Positions 25,775-33,583 of a stretch of 64,000 nt of DNA are shown piece by piece; the stretch's first letter is position 1, and the number at the start of each line of letters is the position of its first letter. Source of the stretch: a bacterium (GTDB lineage: Bacteria > Myxococcota_A > Polyangia > Nannocystales > Nannocystaceae). The position numbers were made by a program, and so were the translations under genes. The DNA is taken from NCBI GenBank assembly GCA_024742475.1, contig JANSYI010000005.1, positions 124,001 to 188,000 of the forward strand, read 5' to 3'. Below the pieces are notes generated by a model that was not told the DNA's origin, did no database searches, and saw only the letters and a list, made by a program, of their open reading frames with translations.

Positions 25775-28111
25775 GTGCGGTTGAGGGTGGTGCATCCCCC
25801 GGTCAGCGTGGCCGAGGACTTCATCGACTACCCCTACTTCGCGGACCTCGGGGCCGTGCAGTTGGCGACGGTCCTTCGAGATCGCGGCCACAGCGTAACG
25901 CTGGTCGACGCGTTCGCGCTGCACGACGCGGGGCTGTCGCGCCGTCCCGACGGCCGCCTGCACATGGGGGCATCCATCGAGGCCACGCTCGCTGCCGCCG
26001 CGCTGGATGAGACGTTCGACGCGACCATCGTCGGCTACACGCCCTTCCACCGCCCGCCGCACCGAGACGACGTGCTCGCGGCCGTGCTCGAGCGGGTGCC
26101 CGGACGCATCATCCTCGCCGACCTCTATCAGTCGGGGCAGCACTACGTGCAGGTGGCGCCCGAGACGGTGCTGACGAACTACCCCGAGGCCAGCGCGTAC
26201 GTGCAGTACGAGGGCGAGACCACCGTGCTCGAAGTGCTCGAGCGGGGACGAAGCGGCGCGGTCCGAGGCGCGCAGCCCGACCTCTGCGAGCTCCCCACGC
26301 CCGACTGGAGCCTCATCGACACGGACGCCTACTGGCGCTTTCACGAGCGGGTGGTCGAGACGTTGGGTCGGCCGCAGTGGGCATTCCCGATCACCGGGCG
26401 CACGCTGCCGCTGGTCACCAGCCGCGGCTGCCCCTTCACCTGCATCCACTGCTCGAGCAACCCCGACCGCCGCGCCGGCGAGCCCAAGACGCAACGTCGA
26501 CGGTCCGGCGCGCAGCTACGCCAGGCCATGGCCGAGATGGTGCAGAGCGGTGCGGGTCGGGTGGCGGTGCTCGACGAGATGGTCAACGTTCACCGCTCGC
26601 ACTTCGAGGAGGTCATGCGCGCCGTCGAAGCCGCCGGGCTGAAGCTCGAGGTGCCCAATGGCATGCGCGCCGACTACCTGCGCGCCGAAGACTTCGCGTG
26701 GTTTGGCGGGCGGCTCACCACCGTCAGCGTCAGCGCCGAGAGTGGAAGCGCCGACGTGGTCCGCGACGTCGTGCAAAAGAAGCTCGACCTAAGCGCGGTC
26801 GAGGCCGCGGCCGAGCACGCCGACGCGGCGGACGTGCCCTTACTGGTGCACTACATGATCGGCCTGCCGGGTGAGACCGCGGCGCAGATCAACGAGACGC
26901 TGGCGTTCGCGCTCCGCCTCTGGGACGAGCACGGAGCCTACCCCGCGGTGCAGTACGCGACGCCACTGCCGGGCACCGCGCTCGCCGAGAAGACGCAGCT
27001 CCCCGTGGTGCAAGACTGGGGACCGCGTTTTCAGAAGGCCGCGTCCCTCACCGGCTGCGAGGTTCCGCCCGAGACGCTGACCGCCTTCATGAACACGTTC
27101 CAGGCGCGGCTCGACGCGTCGAGAGGCCCCAAGAAGCTGATCATGAACGTGACCTACGCGTGCAACAACCACTGCACGTTCTGCGCCGTAGGCACACGAA
27201 CCCAAATCGACGGACACCCGCCACGCCAGCGCGAGCAGCTGGACCGATACCGTGCCGACGGGGTGGAGATGGTCGACTTCGACGGGGGCGAGCCCACGCT
27301 CAACCCCGAGCTGATCGGGCTCATCCAATACGCGCGCTCCATCGGCTATCGCACGATCAACGTCACCACCAACGGCCGGATGTGCGCCTATGAGCGTTTC
27401 GCGTCCAAGCTCGTACACAGCGGGCTGACCACGCTGCTCTTCTCCGTGCACGGTCCCGACGCGCGCACCCACGCGCAGCAGGTCGGCGTGGCCGAGGCCT
27501 TCGAGCAGACCGTGGCGGGCATCCGCAACTGCGTGCGGCTCCGCCCCGCTGGCGTCGAGCTGGGCATGAACATCACGGTCACCAAGGGCAACCACGACAA
27601 GCAGATGGAGCTCGCCGAGCTCGCGTGGTCGCTCGGGCTTCGATGGATGAACGTGCAGTTCCTGACGCCGTTTGGACGCGCCACCCACTACGTCGCACCC
27701 GACACCCAGGCCGCTGCCGTCCGAACCAAAGCCGTCATCGACGCCTTCGGTGACCGCATGAAGATCCAGGTGATCAACCTGCCCTACTGCTTCATGCCCG
27801 GCTACGAGCAGCACCTGCAAGGCGACCTGCTCAAGCTCGAGCGGCACATGGTCTTCGTGAACAACGAAACCGTGAATCTCGCCGGCTATCTGGCGGAGCG
27901 CCGTACTCGCAAGCCTCAGTGCACACCCTGCCCGCACGCCTCATTCTGTGGCGGGTTCTACGAGCTCGACAACGTCCCCGAGCCCCCGTGGCTCATCGAG
28001 CCTTCCGACCTCGTACGTCCTCTCGACGATCCGCGCCGACACGAGTCCGTGCCCGCAGGGTTCCGAGGGCGCATCGCCGAGCGCATCGCCGAGGAGTCCG
28101 AAACACCATGA
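25775..28111 (+). CDS. Tandem double radical SAM protein, candidate Hxs-system maturase
   Basis: 778 residues from a GTG. Residues 1-205 resemble the Rossmann N-domain of B12-binding radical SAM proteins (DLGAVQLATVLRDRGHSVTLVDAF), but the cobalamin DxHxxG motif is not seen. Radical SAM domain 1 has CPFTCIHC (C219, C223, C226) and MIGLPGET. Domain 2 has CNNHCTFC (C463, C467, C470), the GGEPTLNPEL motif, TTNGRM, and a tail cluster CTPCPHASFCGG. Domain 2 closely resembles the single-domain enzyme at 2784-4532. The stop overlaps the HxsD-like start by ATGA, and that gene in turn overlaps hxsB. Two complete radical SAM cores in one chain suggest sequential or cooperative chemistry. It occupies the place HxsC would hold. 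The fusion is visible directly; the role is inferred from neighbours. Confidence 0.85.
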   Translation: MRLRVVHPPVSVAEDFIDYPYFADLGAVQLATVLRDRGHSVTLVDAFALHDAGLSRRPDGRLHMGASIEATLAAAALDETFDATIVGYTPFHRPPHRDDVLAAVLERVPGRIILADLYQSGQHYVQVAPETVLTNYPEASAYVQYEGETTVLEVLERGRSGAVRGAQPDLCELPTPDWSLIDTDAYWRFHERVVETLGRPQWAFPITGRTLPLVTSRGCPFTCIHCSSNPDRRAGEPKTQRRRSGAQLRQAMAEMVQSGAGRVAVLDEMVNVHRSHFEEVMRAVEAAGLKLEVPNGMRADYLRAEDFAWFGGRLTTVSVSAESGSADVVRDVVQKKLDLSAVEAAAEHADAADVPLLVHYMIGLPGETAAQINETLAFALRLWDEHGAYPAVQYATPLPGTALAEKTQLPVVQDWGPRFQKAASLTGCEVPPETLTAFMNTFQARLDASRGPKKLIMNVTYACNNHCTFCAVGTRTQIDGHPPRQREQLDRYRADGVEMVDFDGGEPTLNPELIGLIQYARSIGYRTINVTTNGRMCAYERFASKLVHSGLTTLLFSVHGPDARTHAQQVGVAEAFEQTVAGIRNCVRLRPAGVELGMNITVTKGNHDKQMELAELAWSLGLRWMNVQFLTPFGRATHYVAPDTQAAAVRTKAVIDAFGDRMKIQVINLPYCFMPGYEQHLQGDLLKLERHMVFVNNETVNLAGYLAERRTRKPQCTPCPHASFCGGFYELDNVPEPPWLIEPSDLVRPLDDPRRHESVPAGFRGRIAERIAEESETP

Positions 28112-28590
28112 ACGCACCCAAACGCGAGTTCGACGACCTGAGCGTGTCGATCACCCTCCCCGCGGAGACTCACCCCGTAAACGTCGTCCAGGGCGCCGCC
28201 GTGAGCTTCATCGACCGATGCTACGTGCTCATGGACCGCCCCAGCCCGCAGCAGATCCGGGTCACGCTCTCGGCCAAGGAGGCCGTCGACGGAGAAGAGA
28301 CGCTCGGCAAGATCGCCGAAGCCTTCGAGGCACGCCTCCGCAGCAGCGATCTCTACCACCGCGTCGCCGCCGACAACGAAGTGCTCACCGACGCCGTGGT
28401 GGCGCAAGCCTTTGGGTTTGGCAACGCCCCTTCCGCATCGCCGGGGCTCGACGAGCTCGAAGCGTTCGACTTCTCCGACGACGCGTTCGACGACCCGCTC
28501 GGCATCGCCCAGACATGGGAAGAGAAACACGGCCGCCCCGCCCCCTCGGCCCCCCCCGCCGCCTCGGCCCAAGACGAGGACCCCAAATGA
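28108..28590 (+). CDS. hxsD: HxsD-like small protein of a His-Xaa-Ser system
   Basis: 160 residues. The core (about 25-105) matches HxsD by pattern: AAVSFIDRCYVLMD, then IRVTLSAKEA, FEARLRSSDLYHRV, and VLTDAVVAQAFGF. A poorly conserved acidic, Pro/Ala-rich tail (about 110-160) extends it beyond the usual length of about 100. HxsD is the small partner in Hxs loci and is thought to help maturation; its biochemical role is not established. ATGA overlaps on both sides tie it translationally to the double radical SAM gene and to hxsB. Confidence 0.75.
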   Translation: MNAPKREFDDLSVSITLPAETHPVNVVQGAAVSFIDRCYVLMDRPSPQQIRVTLSAKEAVDGEETLGKIAEAFEARLRSSDLYHRVAADNEVLTDAVVAQAFGFGNAPSASPGLDELEAFDFSDDAFDDPLGIAQTWEEKHGRPAPSAPPAASAQDEDPK

Positions 28591-30065
28591 ACGCTCCGCT
28601 GCAACCCAACATCGGTTTCCCCGCGTACTTTCGCCATCGCGAAGTGGCGGGCAAGGTCGTGCTGACCAACTTCGAGGGCAATCACATCATCCTCGAGCAG
28701 CACGAGTTTCGGGCGTTCGTCGAGGGCACGGTGGAGCGAGGCTCCGAGCTGTGGACGCGGCTGGACGAGAAGAACTTCTTGCGCGAGACCTACCGCGTGC
28801 ACGAGGCCGCGTCCGCTCTGCGCGAGCGCAAGCACTTCCTCGATCAGGGCCCAATCCTTCACATGCTCGTGGTCACGCTGCGCTGCAACGAGACGTGCAT
28901 CTACTGCCACGCCTCACGCGCGAACATGGACCAGGTCGAGACCGACATGTCCAAGGAGACCGCCGAGAAGGCGGTGGACATCATCCTCTCGAGCACCAAC
29001 CCGTTCGTCACCATCGAGTTCCAAGGTGGCGAGCCGCTGGTCAACTTCGAGGTGGTCAAACACGTGGTCGAGTACGCACTGAAGAAGAACGCCGACATCG
29101 GCAAGCGGCTCGAGTTCACGATGGTCAGCAACATGGCCCTGATGACCGAGGAGAAGCTCGACTTCTTGCTCGAGCACAAGGTCCAGCTGTGCACGAGCAT
29201 CGACGGCCCCGAGAAGCTGCACAACTCGCAGCGCAAGCTCAACACGCTCGACGCCTTTCAGAAGGCCCGCTACTGGATCCACCGGATCAACGAGCGCTAC
29301 GGCGAGATGGGGCTCGACAAGACGCTCTACCACGTCGAAGCCCTGCTCACGCTCACCAAGGCATCGCTCGCCCAACACAAGGAGATCATCGACACCTACG
29401 TCGCCTTGGGCTGCAAGACGATCTTTCTGCGGCCCGTCGATCCCTTTGGCTTCGCCGAGCGCACCCGCCTGAAGATCGAGTATCCGCGCAGCGAGTATCT
29501 CGAGTTCTACCGGCGCGCCGTCGACTACATCCTCGAGCTCAACGCCCAAGGCGTCGAGATCCTCGAGCGCTACGCGGCCATCTTCTTGACCAAGATCCTC
29601 CAGGGCACCGACCCCAACTTCCTCGATCTGCGCAGCCCGGCCGGCCCGGGCATCGGGGCGCTGGCGTACAACTACGATGGCAACATCTACACGTGCGACG
29701 AAGGCCGCATGCTCGCCGCGATGGGCGACGACGCGCTCCACCTCGGGCACGTCGGTGAATCCCGCTACCGCGACCTCATGGGCCACGAGACGGTACGCGC
29801 AGTGACGGTGGCGTCCAACCTCGACGGACAGCCCGACTGCGAGCAGTGCGCGTACAACCCGTTCTGCGGCACCGTGCCCGCGCACAACCTCAAGACGCAA
29901 GGTACGATCTACGGGCACATGCCCGACAACAACATCTGCATGGTGCACAAGGGCATCCAGGACTACCTGTTCGAGAAGCTCGGCGAGAACGACCCGGACA
30001 CGCTCCGGGCGTTCGAGCGCTGGACGACCATCCGGCCTCGGGAGCACTTCGTGCATGACGAGTGA
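28587..30065 (+). CDS. hxsB: HxsB-like radical SAM maturase with C-terminal auxiliary cluster
   Basis: 492 residues. An N-terminal domain (1-90: FPAYFRHREVAGKVVLTNFEG, HEFRAFVEGTV) resembles the HxsB leader or partner-binding region. The radical SAM core reads VTLRCNETCIYCHASR (C100, C104, C107), then EFQGGEPLVNF and CTSIDGPEKLHN. SPASM-like Cys follow: YTCDEGRMLA and CEQCAYNPFCGTVP. In Hxs systems HxsB and HxsC jointly act on a His-Xaa-Ser repeat protein, HxsA. Here HxsD and the double radical SAM protein are immediate partners and no HxsA or HxsC was recognised nearby. Expected in the cytosol. Assignment to HxsB rests on the N-domain style, size and the adjacent HxsD. Confidence 0.82.
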   Translation: MNAPLQPNIGFPAYFRHREVAGKVVLTNFEGNHIILEQHEFRAFVEGTVERGSELWTRLDEKNFLRETYRVHEAASALRERKHFLDQGPILHMLVVTLRCNETCIYCHASRANMDQVETDMSKETAEKAVDIILSSTNPFVTIEFQGGEPLVNFEVVKHVVEYALKKNADIGKRLEFTMVSNMALMTEEKLDFLLEHKVQLCTSIDGPEKLHNSQRKLNTLDAFQKARYWIHRINERYGEMGLDKTLYHVEALLTLTKASLAQHKEIIDTYVALGCKTIFLRPVDPFGFAERTRLKIEYPRSEYLEFYRRAVDYILELNAQGVEILERYAAIFLTKILQGTDPNFLDLRSPAGPGIGALAYNYDGNIYTCDEGRMLAAMGDDALHLGHVGESRYRDLMGHETVRAVTVASNLDGQPDCEQCAYNPFCGTVPAHNLKTQGTIYGHMPDNNICMVHKGIQDYLFEKLGENDPDTLRAFERWTTIRPREHFVHDE

Positions 30066-30119
30066 GCGTGGAGACGCGATGTTCTTGACCAGAGGCGCCC
30101 TCGCCGTTACCCATGAGGG

Positions 30120-31331
30120 GTGACACCCAAGGATGGGCTTTCTCGACGTGATTTCGGGCGCGCGGCCGGAGCCATCATCACGACGGGGCTGTTCACGGGG
30201 TGCCGCCCGTGCTTCTCGCCGTTCACCCCCGAGAGCGAGCCGCTGCACAGGCGTGGCCCTCGCACGTTCACGGTGCGGGCGAAAGTGTCGCCCTCGCACT
30301 TTCGCGAGCTGCGGCGACTGCTCAACGATCCCACGCACAACCCGTTCAAGACCGACGCGCGGGGGATCCACTACGCGCGATTCTTCACCACGGGTCACGA
30401 CACCCTGTACTTCATGGTCATCTATGACGAGTACTGGAACGCCGTGCACTTCCTGGGCAAGAACGCCGAAGGTGTCGATGAGATCTTCGGCCACTGCTCC
30501 GGTTTCCCACGCGGCGGTGCAGCCGACGCCGAAGCCCTCGACCGCTACCTGCGCGACAACTTCCTGTGCGTCGAGCTCTTCTACCGCGCCTACGACACGC
30601 GTCAGTCCGACATTCGCGACGCGCTCGTCCTGCGCGACAACTTCCTGAGCTTCTTGCGCGACTCCGACGGAGGTACCGACGCCGACCTCCGGGCTCTGTA
30701 TGCCGACTTCGTCGACGACCCGCACCTGCTCAATCACGACAAGAGCAAGACCAACGACGTGCCGGCCGCGCTGACCGCCGCGAACCGGACGTTCCAGCTC
30801 ACCCCCATCCGCAGCCCCGACCGCGTGGGCCCGTTCACCCTGCTCGCGCGCATCAAGGACAAGGAGCTGAAGAAGGTGCAGCGGCTGCTGCGCTTGGGCA
30901 CGTTCGCCACGATCGACCTCGGCGTTCGCCCCTTGAAGAACCTGCCCACGCTTCACTTCGCGCGGGTCAGCGTCGTCGACCGCAACTACATGCTCTTCGC
31001 TAGCGTATACGACGGTGACTTCATCCAGTACGTCGAGGACTTCGGCACGCGCATCGCCAAGGAGATCGACAAGATCTTCGGGTCGCTCGTCGGCTACCCG
31101 ATGGCAGGCTCACGCGACATCATCGCGTTCAAGGCGTTCTTGCGCGCGCGGCAGGTCAAGACCAATGCCTTCGGCGGATCCTACCTCGACCGGAGCCTGC
31201 TTCAGATCAAGTCCAGCCTGGCGCTGTCGAAGGCCCTCGCCGAGTTCACGCAGTCGGTGGGGCCGAGCGACCGCCGCCTCGGTGCCAAGCTGCGCCATTT
31301 CCTGCACGACAACCAGCTCCTGCTCACCTGA
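30120..31331 (+). CDS. Tat-exported lipoprotein with two homologous internal domains
   Basis: 403 residues from the GTG at 30120. A twin-arginine signal (SRRDFGRAAG) is followed by a hydrophobic stretch and lipobox (LFTGC), implying export after folding and lipid anchoring. Two domains look duplicated. Domain 1 (about 45-180) includes FTVRAKV, IHYARFF, LYFMVIYDEYW and FGHCSGFP. Domain 2 (about 235-375) includes FTLLARI, LHFARVSVVDRNYMLFASVYDGDF and FGSLVGYP. The alternating beta/alpha pattern suggests a dimeric alpha-beta (ferredoxin-like) barrel, the fold also seen in DyP peroxidases. Eleven bases after its stop lies the DyP gene, so they are co-transcribed. Function not recognised; a haem or substrate-handling partner of the peroxidase is possible. 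Confidence 0.75.
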   Translation: MTPKDGLSRRDFGRAAGAIITTGLFTGCRPCFSPFTPESEPLHRRGPRTFTVRAKVSPSHFRELRRLLNDPTHNPFKTDARGIHYARFFTTGHDTLYFMVIYDEYWNAVHFLGKNAEGVDEIFGHCSGFPRGGAADAEALDRYLRDNFLCVELFYRAYDTRQSDIRDALVLRDNFLSFLRDSDGGTDADLRALYADFVDDPHLLNHDKSKTNDVPAALTAANRTFQLTPIRSPDRVGPFTLLARIKDKELKKVQRLLRLGTFATIDLGVRPLKNLPTLHFARVSVVDRNYMLFASVYDGDFIQYVEDFGTRIAKEIDKIFGSLVGYPMAGSRDIIAFKAFLRARQVKTNAFGGSYLDRSLLQIKSSLALSKALAEFTQSVGPSDRRLGAKLRHFLHDNQLLLT

Positions 31332-31341
31332 ACGCGTCGTC

Positions 31342-32955
31342 ATGCTCGACCTGAGACAGATTCAAAGCAACGTGCTTCGGGGGTACCGCTACGGCACCGC
31401 AGCGAAGTTCGTCCACTACACCTTCGTCCGCTTCACGGATGAGGCCGACGCACGGGCGCTACTCGAGCGACTGCTCCCACAGGTCACCTCGTGCGAGGCC
31501 TACGACCGCGATGGCGGAGCGCAAGGGGTGCTCAACATCGCGCTCGCCTATCCGGCGATCGACATGTTCGGGTACGGAGGACAAGCCCGCGCGCTCGATG
31601 CGACCGACGACGAAGCGACCGCCGCGGTCGAAGCGTTCAAGTGCGGCATGCGAGCCCGTGCCAAGGCCTACCTCGGCGACGACGGATCCAGCGCGCCCGA
31701 TCGCTGGGAGGCACCCTATCGAGACGAACGTCTGCATGCGGTGTTCGCCATGAACGCGCCCACGAGCGACGCTTTGCAGCGGGTGCGCGGCAGCGTTGAC
31801 GATGCGCTTGCCGCATATGCTTCTGTCGTCCGCGTGCACGACGAAGCCGGCGCGCACTTCGATGGCGAATGGGCGGGCAAGGAACACTTCGGCTTTGCCG
31901 ACGGCATCGCGCAACCCTCGGTGCTCGACGCAGGCGACGAGGCGTACCCAGGCGACGGCACCCCCAAGAAGCGACGAGGCTGGAGTCGGCTGCGAAGCGG
32001 CGAGTTCGTGCTCGGGCAGCCCGACGAGCTCGGCCAAGTCCAGTTCCGCTCGGCGTTCTTCAAGAACGGCAGCTTCATGGTGTTCCGCAAGCTGCAGCAG
32101 CACGTGGGGCTCTATCGCGACTACGTGCGCAGCGTGGCCGAACGCAACGACGTCACCCCCGAGTTCGTCGGCGCGAAGATGGTCGGCCGCTGGCAGAGCG
32201 GGGCCCCGCTCATGCGCGCGCCCGATGAAGACGACCCGGAGCTCGCCCGCGATCCGCACAAGGCCAACGACTTCCGATACTGCGACGACGAGTTCGGGGA
32301 CCGCTGCCCTCTCGGGGCGCACATCCGCCGCAACAACCCTCGCGAAGATCCCAGCGGCCCCGGCGTGGTTCAGACCAAGCTTCACCGCATCATTCGCCGC
32401 GCCACGCCGTATGGACCTCAGCTCGAGCCAGGCGCCGACGACGACGGCACCGAACGCGGCACCCTGTTCGTCGTCATCAACGCCAACATCGCGCGTCAGT
32501 TCGAGTTCGTGCAGCGCAACTGGGTGAACAGCGTCCTGTCGTCCACGCACCTGACCTTCCCCAACGACCGTGATCCACTCATCGGAGCGCAGCACTCGGG
32601 GCCCCGTGCAGGCAAGTACCTCGTCCCCAACACCAGCCGAAACCGAGCACCGCTGATCGCCTGGGACCTGCCGCGCTTCGTCACGACCCGCGGCGGCGAG
32701 TACTTCCTCCTTCCCAGCCTCGACACCCTCTACAACCTCGCGCACGACGTCCCCCCGCCTCCCGAACAGGTCGACTGCCCCACACTCGACTCGCCTGATG
32801 CGCGACCGGACGCGCGCCCCGACGTCGACCAGAGTGTGCCTCGACGAACATCTCCTGCTCCGCAACCGGCTTGCGTCCCGGACACCAAGCCGGACCAGCC
32901 GAGCGTCGGCACGAAGCTGCGAGCGGCCCTGAAGAACGCCTTCGACGACGAGTAG
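31342..32955 (+). CDS. DyP-type haem peroxidase
   Basis: 537 residues from the ATG at 31342. The GxxDG motif (GFADG, D187), the proximal haem His in GAHIRRNNPR (H327) and the distal-Arg region IIRRATPYGPQ (R352/R353) are all present, as is the FxxFxxxGSFMVFRKL segment. The first 80 residues (LRQIQSNVLRGY) are typical of the long DyP class. The C-terminal about 60 residues are Pro/Asp-rich and disordered, followed by a short amphipathic end. No signal peptide and no clear encapsulin-targeting motif is seen, so it is probably cytosolic unless it rides out with the upstream Tat protein. It ends the five-gene same-strand run starting with the double radical SAM gene. Confidence 0.92.
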   Translation: MLDLRQIQSNVLRGYRYGTAAKFVHYTFVRFTDEADARALLERLLPQVTSCEAYDRDGGAQGVLNIALAYPAIDMFGYGGQARALDATDDEATAAVEAFKCGMRARAKAYLGDDGSSAPDRWEAPYRDERLHAVFAMNAPTSDALQRVRGSVDDALAAYASVVRVHDEAGAHFDGEWAGKEHFGFADGIAQPSVLDAGDEAYPGDGTPKKRRGWSRLRSGEFVLGQPDELGQVQFRSAFFKNGSFMVFRKLQQHVGLYRDYVRSVAERNDVTPEFVGAKMVGRWQSGAPLMRAPDEDDPELARDPHKANDFRYCDDEFGDRCPLGAHIRRNNPREDPSGPGVVQTKLHRIIRRATPYGPQLEPGADDDGTERGTLFVVINANIARQFEFVQRNWVNSVLSSTHLTFPNDRDPLIGAQHSGPRAGKYLVPNTSRNRAPLIAWDLPRFVTTRGGEYFLLPSLDTLYNLAHDVPPPPEQVDCPTLDSPDARPDARPDVDQSVPRRTSPAPQPACVPDTKPDQPSVGTKLRAALKNAFDDE

Positions 32956-32972
32956 CCACGGCGAGCCCGCGA

Positions 32973-33524
32973 CTAGTCCGCGACGGGGGGGTGGCGCTCG
33001 GCCACGTCGTCGACGAAGCGCTTGACGTCCCCACGCAGCCGGGCGGCCGTCCCGGCACCGATGTGGGGCAAGCCCTCGGCGCCGGCATCGATCGACTCGA
33101 ACAGCCATGCGAGGCCGTCGTCGATGCTCGTGCAGACCCTCTGCTTCTTCGAGTTCCGCGAAAGAAAGTACACGCCGGTGACCACCGACCGAAAGAAGCT
33201 GGCGCGGAGGCCCCCCTCTTCGACGACCATCACGCTCCGCACGGTGCGTTCCCCAAACTCGTCGACGTTGGCACGGCTGCGCTCCCGAACGTCGTCGTTC
33301 ACCGACATGCTGAGCTTGGCCCGGATGACGGTGAGGATGACGAACTTGGGAAACTCCCTCAGCAGCTGACGCTGCGCATCGGCGACCAAGTCCACGTGCT
33401 CTGCAGTCGCGGTCCTCGTCCAGACGGGGACGATCAGCGGGCCACCGTATGCGACACAAAACCCAGGACGTTCGCTGTGGATCGCGAGGCTTTCGTAGGT
33501 GGCGAGCTGCGACCGTGCGGACAT
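32973..33524 (-). CDS. SpoIIAA-like (STAS-related) hypothetical protein
   Basis: 183 residues from the ATG at 33524. The beta-alpha pattern (FCVAYGGPLIVPVWT, HVDLVADAQRQLL, FPKFVILTVIR, TVRSVMVVEEGGLRASFFRSVVTGV) resembles the SpoIIAA-like/STAS proteins common in myxobacteria. It shows the same organisation as genes at 40.4, 54.1 and 55.4 kb. Its start lies 59 bases downstream of the radical SAM gene stop on the same strand, so the two may be co-transcribed. No function can be assigned. Confidence 0.6.
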   Translation of the reverse strand: MSARSQLATYESLAIHSERPGFCVAYGGPLIVPVWTRTATAEHVDLVADAQRQLLREFPKFVILTVIRAKLSMSVNDDVRERSRANVDEFGERTVRSVMVVEEGGLRASFFRSVVTGVYFLSRNSKKQRVCTSIDDGLAWLFESIDAGAEGLPHIGAGTAARLRGDVKRFVDDVAERHPPVAD

Positions 33525-33583
33525 TGAGCAACGAACCGTCGGCGCATGCCCGACCGAGGGGAGCATACCAGGCGACGTCCGGC

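Noticed and set aside
28914..30956. 680-codon antisense frame opposite hxsB
   Set aside because: It lies opposite strong radical SAM motifs, has Val/Glu/Asp-biased shadow composition and no start context.
31342..32955. DyP as encapsulin cargo
   Set aside because: No encapsulin shell gene in the window and the C-terminus lacks a clear cargo-loading motif.
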